64,000 nucleotides of DNA from CAWARU01 sp963805795 (lineage in GTDB: Bacteria > Pseudomonadota > Gammaproteobacteria > UBA6186 > Azoamicaceae), in assembly GCA_963805795.1 (NCBI GenBank), contig CAWDVG010000001.1, positions 930,001 through 994,000 on the forward strand, written 5' to 3'. Shown in pieces: positions 36,296 through 44,269 of the stretch. Position 1 is the first letter of the stretch. Each line of letters begins with the position of its first letter. Below the pieces are notes generated by a model. That model did no database searches. It worked only from the letters and a program-made list of their open reading frames with translations, and was not told where the DNA came from. The position numbers were made by a program, and so were the translations under genes.

Positions 36296-36907
36296 TTATT
36301 TTTTAACTTTAATATAGGTGCCTATTAATTGAGCTTCAGCGATGATCTTACCTTGCATGGCTTTTTCTACTTGTGCTTTGGTAGGTGGAGATTGATCAAA
36401 CAAATTGGATAATTCGCTATTTAAAGCATAGAGTTTGAAAAAATAGCGATGTTCTCCGATGGGTGGGCATGGGCCACCGTATTCTTCTCTTCCGAAATCG
36501 TTGATACCTTCTTTTATTAGGTAATCCTTCTGCCATTTTCCATATATATTTTCCGGTAAACTTTTTAGGTCGGGGGGAATATTATAAAGAACCCAATGCA
36601 CGTATGTTTTTGTGGGCGCCTTTGGATCGGGAGCGTCGGGATCATCCACAATCAATACTAAACTTTTGGTTCCTTCTGGTATCGAAGACCATTCAAGGGG
36701 TGGAGAAATATCTTCTCCTTCGCAGGTATATTTTTGAGGAATGCGTTCATTGTGTTGAAAGGCTGAAGATTGAATAGTAAACGTCATGGTTTGTTCCCCT
36801 ATTTCATTTGGATTTAATATTGCAGCATTTAGAGCCTTACCGTTCAAAAATAATGCAGAGAATAATACAATAAAAACAATAAAAAGAGAAAAAATACTTT
36901 TATTCAT
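36296..36907 (-). CDS. YbhB/YbcL-type PEBP (Raf-kinase-inhibitor-like) protein, exported
   Basis: 203 residues with a signal peptide (hydrophobic 5-25, NGKALNA before the mature part). The PEBP ligand-pocket motifs are present: YTCEGEDISPPLEW, VDDPDAPD, THxHWVLYN-like VHWVLYNIPP, and GGPCPPIGEHRYFFKLYAL. Bacterial members bind small anions or lipids; their role is poorly known. It is followed upstream by the short gene at 36940 on the same strand, 32 bases away. Confidence 0.9.
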   Translation of the reverse strand: MNKSIFSLFIVFIVLFSALFLNGKALNAAILNPNEIGEQTMTFTIQSSAFQHNERIPQKYTCEGEDISPPLEWSSIPEGTKSLVLIVDDPDAPDPKAPTKTYVHWVLYNIPPDLKSLPENIYGKWQKDYLIKEGINDFGREEYGGPCPPIGEHRYFFKLYALNSELSNLFDQSPPTKAQVEKAMQGKIIAEAQLIGTYIKVKK

Positions 36908-36939
36908 TGATATTTTTCCAATATTTATGTCGGATTGAC

Positions 36940-37245
36940 CTATGAATAACCACCGGTTTCGGTCGGTGGGCTAATATCAGGATTTTCTGGATCATGTAAA
37001 GCCGCTAAAACGGCTTGAATTTCATCTAAAATATCAGGTTTAGAGGAGTGCATATTTTCATCTTCTGCAACCTCCTGTAGTTGAATATCATATTTCCACT
37101 GATGCAAGATCTGAATTTTAACAGCTTTACTTAAGGTTGTATTTTCACCTACTTGAATAGGTCTATTAAAATATTCTGGATAATGATTAATCACGTGTTC
37201 AACGTTTTTTATTTCTTTTAAAGGTCCTTTGACATTATTAGCCAT
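36940..37245 (-). CDS. Hypothetical small acidic protein
   Basis: About 101 residues, soluble. It contains LHQWKYDIQLQEVAEDENM, a Trp-Tyr-Asp/Glu-rich helix typical of a short conserved family seen in Legionella and Coxiella relatives; I know of no function. The C-terminus is Pro/Asp/Glu-rich. The start at 37245 (MANNVKG) is preferred, with AGAGAG about nine bases upstream; an in-frame ATG at 37302 gives an implausible 19-residue extension. Confidence 0.68.
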   Translation of the reverse strand: MANNVKGPLKEIKNVEHVINHYPEYFNRPIQVGENTTLSKAVKIQILHQWKYDIQLQEVAEDENMHSSKPDILDEIQAVLAALHDPENPDISPPTETGGYS

Positions 37246-37372
37246 AATAATTGCTCTCTTTTCCCATCTGCATAATAGGATACCTATATTATAGAATAGC
37301 AAAATAATGAGAAAAAATTCCTTAATAATTTGAATGATTTTGATGGTATGAATGACCTATAATAGCAGTTAC

Positions 37373-38290
37373 TTAGTATTTATTCTGATCTTTGGATTTG
37401 AATAGTGATAAATAATTTTCTGTTGTCTTTTCAGCGATGGTTTCTAAGGTCTCGCCCCTAAGTCCAGCAATAAATTCTGCTACATGTCTAACCAAGGCAG
37501 GATGGTTCATTTTGCCTCGATGGGGGACTGGAGCAAGAAATGGGGCATCGGTTTCAATCAGCAAACGATCGATAGGAATTTTTTTTGCGACCGCTTGTAA
37601 TTCTGCTGCATTTTTAAAGGTTACTATGCCAGAAAAGGAAATATAAAATCCTAAATCTAAGCCTGCTTTGGCTGTTTCCCAATCTTCGGTAAAGCAATGA
37701 AACACGCCGCCCACCTGGTTTGCATTCTCTTCTCTTAAAATTCTTAAGGTATCTTTCCTTGCAGCACGGGTATGGATAATAATGGGCTTTTTGCATTGAA
37801 TGGCTGCTTGAATATGATTTCGAAAACGTTGTAATTGCCAGGGTTGTTTCTCTTCGGAACGGTAATAATCTAAACCGGTCTCGCCAATCGCGACTATCTT
37901 AGGATGATCTGCAAGTAAAAGCAGATCTTCAGCTGTGGGTTCTTTATCGATTGGTTCGTTAGGGTGCAAGCCCACCGAGGCACTCACCTTAGGATATACC
38001 CTTCGCCTTTCAAGCTGCGACTTTGTTGCCAGCTCGGTTCGCTGCTCACATACTAATTTATATGCTGCGCCGCGAACTTTCGCTGGCGCCTCGTCGCAAC
38101 TTGAAATGCTTTGGGTATAGCGATTCGCAATTTTAATAATTTCTTCAGTATCTGCTAGTTTGGTCCCCACACAAAGCAAATTACCTACTTCTGATGCTTC
38201 GGCAGAAGATAATACCCTATCGAGATCGCCTTCAAAATCGGCCAGATCAATCATATGTAAATGGCAATGAGAATCACTTAATATCATCAT
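37373..38290 (-). CDS. tatD: TatD-family metal-dependent DNase/hydrolase with a repeat-derived 41-residue insert
   Basis: TIM-barrel metal hydrolase of the TatD/YcfH group. Metal ligands are visible in DSHCHLH, GETGLDYYR, IIHTRAA, FHCFTED and ETDAPFLAP. The protein is 305 residues, about 41 longer than relatives. The extra stretch lies between IKIANRY and PKVSASVGLHPNE and is encoded exactly by palindromic element copy B (37995-38119), in frame and without a stop. A Tyr codon (TAT) flanks the insert on both sides, fitting a short target duplication. All catalytic residues lie outside it, so the enzyme may still work. Confidence 0.92.
   Translation of the reverse strand: MMILSDSHCHLHMIDLADFEGDLDRVLSSAEASEVGNLLCVGTKLADTEEIIKIANRYTQSISSCDEAPAKVRGAAYKLVCEQRTELATKSQLERRRVYPKVSASVGLHPNEPIDKEPTAEDLLLLADHPKIVAIGETGLDYYRSEEKQPWQLQRFRNHIQAAIQCKKPIIIHTRAARKDTLRILREENANQVGGVFHCFTEDWETAKAGLDLGFYISFSGIVTFKNAAELQAVAKKIPIDRLLIETDAPFLAPVPHRGKMNHPALVRHVAEFIAGLRGETLETIAEKTTENYLSLFKSKDQNKY
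37995..38119. repeat. 125-bp palindromic element, copy B, inside tatD
   Basis: Terminal arms TATACCC...TGCGAC and the inverse at the far end, about 85 percent identical to copy A (23893-24019) in reverse orientation. The central hairpin CATAT-AAATTA-GTATG (minus strand) is retained with a G-T pair. Translated in the tatD frame it gives about 41 residues with no stop. Confidence 0.9.
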
Positions 38291-38533
38291 GCATCCGGTT
38301 ATTGAACTTTGGGCATAATCGCGAGCTTGAAGTTATTATATATGAATTATTCTGACAAGCAAAAATCTTTTTTTATAACAAATCTGGTTTAATGGCCTAT
38401 ATAAAAATACAATACTAGGCATTGACTGCTGCCATGATTCTTGGTAGCATCCTTTATGAAGGATTGCTTTTTAATTTTCTTTTCTAATGTAAGCGTAATT
38501 TATTTTAATATTTAACTAACTAAGGAAAAATTG

Positions 38534-41284
38534 ATGTCATTTAATCCCTATTCTTCTTCCGATTCATCCTCTCCGATGATTTCAACTGGTACTGCTACTA
38601 CACTAGCATCTACAGCTACACCCCTAACATCTACATCGACATCCATAGCATCTGCGGTGGCACCTAAGCCTGCCGCCACACCAACAGCAATATTTTCTGC
38701 TGCAGGAATGACGCCTCCGTCCACATCTGGCTCAGCTGGATCAGCTACTGCTGCAATAGCTGCAGCATCAACCTCCTCTTTTATTGCTGTGGACACAGAT
38801 ACAATCAAAGAAAACGTTGAGGGAGGAATCCAAGCTACTTCTCAAGATGCATTGAACAAAAAAGCAGCCTTTCAAAATAAGGTTTATGGGCCTTTACTAG
38901 AGCCTAAAACCATTTGTGTATCTTTTAAATTGAATTTGGATAAATATGAAGGATATGCTAGGGCTCTTGCGTTCATTGCCCCTGCGAATGCAACTCTATT
39001 TGACCATCCGGCATGGTCTTTTGGATTTAATTTATTTGTAAAAGCTCCATCAACAAATCCCTCAGGGAAGCAGAATGGAGAACCCGTAAGTAAAGAATCC
39101 GGCGCAATTTTGTGGTGGGATGGCAAGCCTTTTTATAAATATAAAGATGCGGTGGTACCTTCTAATTGCCAATTAAGTACCAGTGATAATTTGAAAACAT
39201 CTTCTGTCATATTGTGGCCCTATATCCCTCACGAAAACTCATATGTGACGCAAAATTTCACAAGTCATTTGGTATATGTTGAAAAAAAACAAAATATTTC
39301 GAAAGACCAAAATGCAGAGGGTTACTTCGAGGTGGAACAAGGTCATTCTTATCTGTTGAATATTACCTTTGCAGAAGGATCTACTATTGCTCGGGAAGTT
39401 GCTGAGAAGCAGTACACACCCAGGATTTTTCTAAGAAATGTTTTAGGTCCTGATAAAAAGTCTCAATATTCTAATCAAATAACCTTATCGCTTTTGCCCA
39501 GTACAACCATCTGGGCAAAAACCGCAAACTCTCCAACAGTACATGAACTAAAACAGGCACTCAATGCAATTGAAAAACTAAATGAAGAAAATGAAAAGTT
39601 AAAAAAACTCTATAAGGATGCAATTCAAAAAGCCAAAACAGCTGTAGATGCTGCGAATGAGCAAGAAAAACAAAAAATATCTGATCTCCAAAATAAACTT
39701 CTGCAATTAGAGAACGAAAAGGAAGCCCATAAACAAAAATCTGACAATATTCGCAAACATAGCGCCGACCTAGAAAAAAGAGAACAAAAAATCAGCAAGG
39801 AGTTGTCTGAATTGCGTGAGAAATTAAAATCAAATGAAATAATAATGGCTAAGCTTATTGAGGAGAGAGGTAATTTAATAAAGGAAAAAGAGGATATAGA
39901 AATAACGCTCCAAGAAAAAGAACAACAATTATTAAACTTGCACGAAAAAGTAGTCCCTGAGCTTACACAAGAAAGAGATAATCTAAAGAAAGAAATACAA
40001 AATATAGAAAAAGAGCTTAAAGAAAAAAAAGGGCTTGCAGAAACATTGGTTAAAGAAAGAGATGATGCACAACAAAAGTGTATTGTACTAAATGGTCATC
40101 AGATGCAACAACAAGCAAGATTAACACATCAACAACAGTTATTAGCTGCAGAAAAGGATGCCCGAGCAAAGGCTGAAGAGGCTCTCTCTCAAAAGCAACA
40201 AGCTGTACAAGAAGTTGTTTGCACAATAACGCAAGCACAGGAAGACTACAAACTGAAAATAAAAAATCTAGAACAATCGCTTCAGCACACAAATGCGTGT
40301 TTTGAAGCAGAACAACAAAAAAACGCGGTGCTCAATCGAATTCTGAAGGCTATACAAGATAAGCAGGCCCAACTAGATGCAGAAGCAAGATCAGAAAAAC
40401 TGCATTTTCAAACTCAAATTCAGAATCATCAAATTAAGCTTGGCGAACGAGCAGCAGAAATAGTCAACTTGACGGATATAATCAGGGCATATAAAACAAA
40501 AGAAGCTGCCATAGCAGAGCTAGAAAACACAAGAAAAAAAACGCATGACACTGAAAGACACTTGCTTCAACTTCAGGTTGATAAGCTAACTGCAGAAAAA
40601 ATGAGTCATGAGCTTCAAATTAAAGAACAAGCAAACGAAATAACCAGCTTGAAAAACCTAATGAGCGCCCATAAAGCAAATGAAGCAGCTATAATAGCAG
40701 AGGCAACCCAGAAAAAGGATGCAGAGCTGCAACAACTTCGAAAATATTTTGAGGAAACATTAGCAAAGCAACAGCAAGAAATCGAAGTCTTGAAATTGAG
40801 AAATCACGCAGTACAATCCAGCTATCGCACCGAAACAGCCACAGCATCTAGCTCAAGTGGCTATATTTCTCTATCTCATAATGTACAAAATTCCATCATA
40901 GGTGCAGCCTCAGGCACAGCAAGGCCAATAGCTATGCCATATGTAGCTGAGACTCATGCAATTCAATATGTTCCGCTTCCACTTCAACTGCAACCTGTGC
41001 CTAACTCGAATAGTTATGTAGTATTGCCTATTGCAGCTACGTCTGCAGCAGCTATGCAACAAGGATCTATGCTAGAACAAGGGACTAGTGGTACTCAGGG
41101 ACCTTGTAGTACTGATGCTTGTGCAATACCATTGTTACCATTGCAACCAACGCTTGCCAACCCTAAGGACCTATCTTCACCACCGATGTTGTACCAGTAC
41201 AACAATAACCCAGTGCCATATGATAGTATCCAACAAGATGTAGTGAGTTATCAAGACATTCAACAGAGCTTGTCTCCAAAATAA
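38534..41284 (+). CDS. Coiled-coil protein with novel N-terminal domain (paralogue of 11643-13955)
   Basis: 916 residues. Ser/Thr/Ala/Pro-rich start (1-100), then a globular domain (about 117-305) with VVPSNCQLST and NITFAEGSTIA that aligns throughout with residues 72-265 of the 770-residue protein. A very long coiled coil follows (about 335-770), rich in Glu/Lys/Gln, then a Gln/Pro/Ser tail. No signal peptide or membrane helix. Initiation is at ATG 38534 (a TTG precedes it) with AAGGAA seven bases upstream. The stop directly abuts the stop of the convergent phosphopantetheinyl transferase gene. Function is unknown; a secreted role is inferred from composition only. Confidence 0.8.
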   Translation: MSFNPYSSSDSSSPMISTGTATTLASTATPLTSTSTSIASAVAPKPAATPTAIFSAAGMTPPSTSGSAGSATAAIAAASTSSFIAVDTDTIKENVEGGIQATSQDALNKKAAFQNKVYGPLLEPKTICVSFKLNLDKYEGYARALAFIAPANATLFDHPAWSFGFNLFVKAPSTNPSGKQNGEPVSKESGAILWWDGKPFYKYKDAVVPSNCQLSTSDNLKTSSVILWPYIPHENSYVTQNFTSHLVYVEKKQNISKDQNAEGYFEVEQGHSYLLNITFAEGSTIAREVAEKQYTPRIFLRNVLGPDKKSQYSNQITLSLLPSTTIWAKTANSPTVHELKQALNAIEKLNEENEKLKKLYKDAIQKAKTAVDAANEQEKQKISDLQNKLLQLENEKEAHKQKSDNIRKHSADLEKREQKISKELSELREKLKSNEIIMAKLIEERGNLIKEKEDIEITLQEKEQQLLNLHEKVVPELTQERDNLKKEIQNIEKELKEKKGLAETLVKERDDAQQKCIVLNGHQMQQQARLTHQQQLLAAEKDARAKAEEALSQKQQAVQEVVCTITQAQEDYKLKIKNLEQSLQHTNACFEAEQQKNAVLNRILKAIQDKQAQLDAEARSEKLHFQTQIQNHQIKLGERAAEIVNLTDIIRAYKTKEAAIAELENTRKKTHDTERHLLQLQVDKLTAEKMSHELQIKEQANEITSLKNLMSAHKANEAAIIAEATQKKDAELQQLRKYFEETLAKQQQEIEVLKLRNHAVQSSYRTETATASSSSGYISLSHNVQNSIIGAASGTARPIAMPYVAETHAIQYVPLPLQLQPVPNSNSYVVLPIAATSAAAMQQGSMLEQGTSGTQGPCSTDACAIPLLPLQPTLANPKDLSSPPMLYQYNNNPVPYDSIQQDVVSYQDIQQSLSPK

Positions 41285-42037
41285 TCATTCATTTATTTTT
41301 GGAGTTGTTTCATTCCAAGTCCAAAACGAAATATCTTCATCTTCTTTCATAACCTCCACTGCCAAAGCAGCAGCATAATTATTTCCTATGGGAATTTCAC
41401 GAATACTCCAATGAAGATCACCTGCTACAACGGGCCGATCATTTTCAATTTTATTTAATTCTATTTCAATCTGCTTAATTGGAAATGATAAACCTAGCCC
41501 CAAAGCCTTTACTATAGCTTCTTTATAAGTCCAATATTGATAGAAGGCATGCATTTGTTCATCTGAAGAAAAACTTGATAGGAGATGATATTCTTTTTCA
41601 GTGCATATCTCTTTAGATAGACTCAAAAAATCGATATTAGGTTTACAAAATTCGACATCTATGCCCAGACGTCTGTTTTTTGAGAAAGCATATAATACAT
41701 ATTCGTTGGAATGTGAAATATTAAAATGTATGTCTGCGTTCTTTAAATAAGGTTTTCCGTATTCGGAATATTCAAATTGGATTTCTTTAGCTGGCATATG
41801 CAAATAGCGCGCTAAAATATTTCGTAGCCCTCTCCTAGCGATAGAAAAACCTACTTTATCTTTTTCAAAATGAAATCGAGATGCTCTATTTATCTCGTCG
41901 CTAGATAGATTTTGGTATAAGTCATGAACATTATTGTTAGCCTTTGGTAGCATCAAACACCAGATGTGTATGTCATTTGTAGTATAGAATTCCGGTAAGT
42001 CTGGTCCAAACGTCCAATTGATTTGTAAGGAATTCAT
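41285..42037 (-). CDS. Sfp-type 4'-phosphopantetheinyl transferase
   Basis: Transfers the phosphopantetheine arm of CoA to the Ser of carrier domains. Motifs: GKPYLKNADIHFNISHSNEY, the magnesium-binding LGIDVEF, and YWTYKEAIVKALGLGL. 250 residues is normal for the Sfp/broad-specificity type, not the short AcpS type. It is the last gene of the NRPS-PKS operon and would activate the PCP at Ser584 of the NRPS and the ACP at Ser1060 of the PKS. It lies 18 bases after the receiver gene. Confidence 0.93.
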   Translation of the reverse strand: MNSLQINWTFGPDLPEFYTTNDIHIWCLMLPKANNNVHDLYQNLSSDEINRASRFHFEKDKVGFSIARRGLRNILARYLHMPAKEIQFEYSEYGKPYLKNADIHFNISHSNEYVLYAFSKNRRLGIDVEFCKPNIDFLSLSKEICTEKEYHLLSSFSSDEQMHAFYQYWTYKEAIVKALGLGLSFPIKQIEIELNKIENDRPVVAGDLHWSIREIPIGNNYAAALAVEVMKEDEDISFWTWNETTPKINE

Positions 42038-42055
42038 TTTTGATGAGAATAGTGT

Positions 42056-42553
42056 TCAGTTACGAAAAGATTGGAGCCTGCTAAGCTCTAGCTTTTTGAC
42101 ATTTAATTTATATTCTTCTTCCTCAGCACTATCTTCCACGTCCATTGCATTGATAATAGATTTATATTTATTAGGAACATATTTTTCAATAATCATAAGT
42201 ACATTTTGTGTCATGAGAGGTTTTTCAAGAAAATAGTCTATTTCATATTCAAAAAGTTTAGGATCATAAGAAGCTGAAGTATGTGCTGTCAAGGCAACAA
42301 TGGGTATTCGATAGTCGGAACTCATATTGGATCTAAGTGCACGAATGGCTTTTGCAACATCAACACCATTCATATCGGGAAGGCCAAGATCCATAAAAAT
42401 AAGGTCGTAATCATTATTTTTAAAAAGCTCAAGTGCTTTTTCGCCAGTTTTGGCATAGTCAGTTTGACAATTTAATGACTTCAAAACAAAATAAGCAACC
42501 CTCTGCGAAATGAGATGGTCTTCAACAACGAGAATTCTTACTTTTGATTCCAT
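42056..42553 (-). CDS. CheY-like response regulator receiver
   Basis: 165 residues: a complete receiver domain with the acidic pair Glu11/Asp12, phospho-acceptor Asp55 in FMDLGLPD, Thr in VALTAH and Lys in FLEKPL, followed by an acidic tail of about 35 residues with no DNA-binding domain. It lies 84 bases downstream of the histidine kinase and is most likely its partner. It could signal by protein contact or act as a phosphate carrier to the HPt protein at 50924. Confidence 0.92.
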   Translation of the reverse strand: MESKVRILVVEDHLISQRVAYFVLKSLNCQTDYAKTGEKALELFKNNDYDLIFMDLGLPDMNGVDVAKAIRALRSNMSSDYRIPIVALTAHTSASYDPKLFEYEIDYFLEKPLMTQNVLMIIEKYVPNKYKSIINAMDVEDSAEEEEYKLNVKKLELSRLQSFRN

Positions 42554-42637
42554 AATGTGGATCCTTTTTGATTTTACTGCTCTAAAATCAAGTAAAATTT
42601 TACCATAAATTTATACAAATTAAAAGAGCTTGTTACC

Positions 42638-44269
42638 TCAATAGGCCTTATCTATGGGCTGAAAAACAGGCTCTAATTTAAAAGGCAGCGTACACATAAA
42701 TCGAGAACCTCGGCCTAACTCACTTTCTACATTAATTTCACCACCCATCTCCTGCACAAATTGCTTCACAATATGCAGACCTAAGCCATGCCCCTTATAT
42801 TCACCCTGATGGGCAGGTGATATTCGATAGAATTTTTCAAATATCATTTCTAATTTATCTTTTATAATTCCGATACCAGAATCCTCTACAGTAAAGGCAA
42901 TATAAATATCTTCACTATTTATTTTTTTCACCTTCTTGACAAGAACCTGAACATAGCCATTTTTAGTAAACTTAAGTGCATTGCTCACTAAATTAATTAA
43001 AATTCTTTCTAATTTATAGGAATCTCCGATCAAACCATGAGGCACATCAGGCTCACATTGAATCGAAAATTGAATATTTTTAAGTTTTGCAACAGGGGTT
43101 TCTAAAGTGGCTATCCTATTTAACAATAATTGCAGATCAAATTTTTTCCCAGATACCGGGAAGGCGCCTGATTCCACTTTTGAAAAATTTAAGACTGATG
43201 AACAATAATCGAGTAATTCCTGGGTACAAGATGTAATGTCTTTGATAATTTGTCTTTTATTAGGATCTTTCTCCATTTTAAATAGAATTTTCGTCATACC
43301 TAAAATGCCGCTAAAAGGAGTCCTAATATCATGTTCTAAGTTTCGCACAAATTCTGTTTTAAGTTTATTGGCAGCTTCTGCTTCTTCTTTAGATTTGATC
43401 AGTTCCTTTTCAGTTTTCTTCTGTTCTGTAATATCGACCATGATTCCGGCAATGGCAATAACTTCACCATGTTCATCTAAAATGGGAACTTTGCTTAAAA
43501 GATAAACATATTTTCGACCATCGGCCATTTGTAAATGATGTTCATCATCATATCTTGGCAATTTTGTTTGAACAATTTCTTCATCGATTCTACGAATCTC
43601 ATTGGCCGTTTCAATATTTATACCTAAATCAAAATCTGTTTTTCCAATAATTTCCTCACGACTTTTTTTATTCATCAGCCCAACAGATAACTCATTGCAA
43701 TTAACATATACAAAATTTCTGTCTTTCCAAAAAACAATACAAGGCAAACAGCTAATGATTTTTTCAAAATAAGAATATACTGAATAAACATAATCATCTG
43801 CTAAGCGGTGCGAGCCAATATCGTAACCAATTAATTTTTTACTGACGGCAGCAAGATTTTTCATTTGATTTTCAAAAGATTTTTTGTAAGTAATATTCGT
43901 TCCAATAAAAATAACTTCCTTTACAGTATCCTCTTCATCCACATTAGGAATAATTTTCCACTGTAATACACATTCTCCATTATGAATATCATTTTCTATG
44001 TCAAAAATTGGAACTTTGTTTTTTAATTGTTGCATATTATCATGCGAAATAGCCGGCATTATATTATTTTCTTTACACCATTTACGATAACATTTATTAA
44101 TAATTTCCTTTCTTTTCCATTGAAACAATTGTTCAGCTGTCTTGTTAAAATCTAGAATCTTAAAATCAAGAGACAAAAAAATAAGTGGCAGTTCACCAAA
44201 ATCTGAAAAATCGAGCAGTATTTTTCTTTCAGAGGTTGCTATTTTTAAGATGTTATTAGACATTTTCAA
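42638..44269 (-). CDS. Soluble PAS-PAS sensor histidine kinase
   Basis: 543 residues, no membrane helix or signal peptide, so it senses inside the cell. Two PAS domains (about 20-130 and 165-285; the second has FWKDRNFVYVNCNELS, with a PAC-like ending VDITEQKK), then a HisKA dimerisation domain with His313 in LEHDIRTPFSG, and an HATPase domain with N-box LVSNALKFTKNG, VEDSGIGI and GHGLGLHIV. It overlaps the end of the PKS gene by 14 bases. Being inside the synthase operon, it may respond to the product or to a related metabolite. Confidence 0.93.
   Translation of the reverse strand: MKMSNNILKIATSERKILLDFSDFGELPLIFLSLDFKILDFNKTAEQLFQWKRKEIINKCYRKWCKENNIMPAISHDNMQQLKNKVPIFDIENDIHNGECVLQWKIIPNVDEEDTVKEVIFIGTNITYKKSFENQMKNLAAVSKKLIGYDIGSHRLADDYVYSVYSYFEKIISCLPCIVFWKDRNFVYVNCNELSVGLMNKKSREEIIGKTDFDLGINIETANEIRRIDEEIVQTKLPRYDDEHHLQMADGRKYVYLLSKVPILDEHGEVIAIAGIMVDITEQKKTEKELIKSKEEAEAANKLKTEFVRNLEHDIRTPFSGILGMTKILFKMEKDPNKRQIIKDITSCTQELLDYCSSVLNFSKVESGAFPVSGKKFDLQLLLNRIATLETPVAKLKNIQFSIQCEPDVPHGLIGDSYKLERILINLVSNALKFTKNGYVQVLVKKVKKINSEDIYIAFTVEDSGIGIIKDKLEMIFEKFYRISPAHQGEYKGHGLGLHIVKQFVQEMGGEINVESELGRGSRFMCTLPFKLEPVFQPIDKAY

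Noticed and set aside
36057..36317. 86-residue open frame
   Set aside because: It runs through the partial palindromic element and the 21-bp inverted repeat, overlaps the PEBP gene end and has no ribosome binding site or protein-like pattern.
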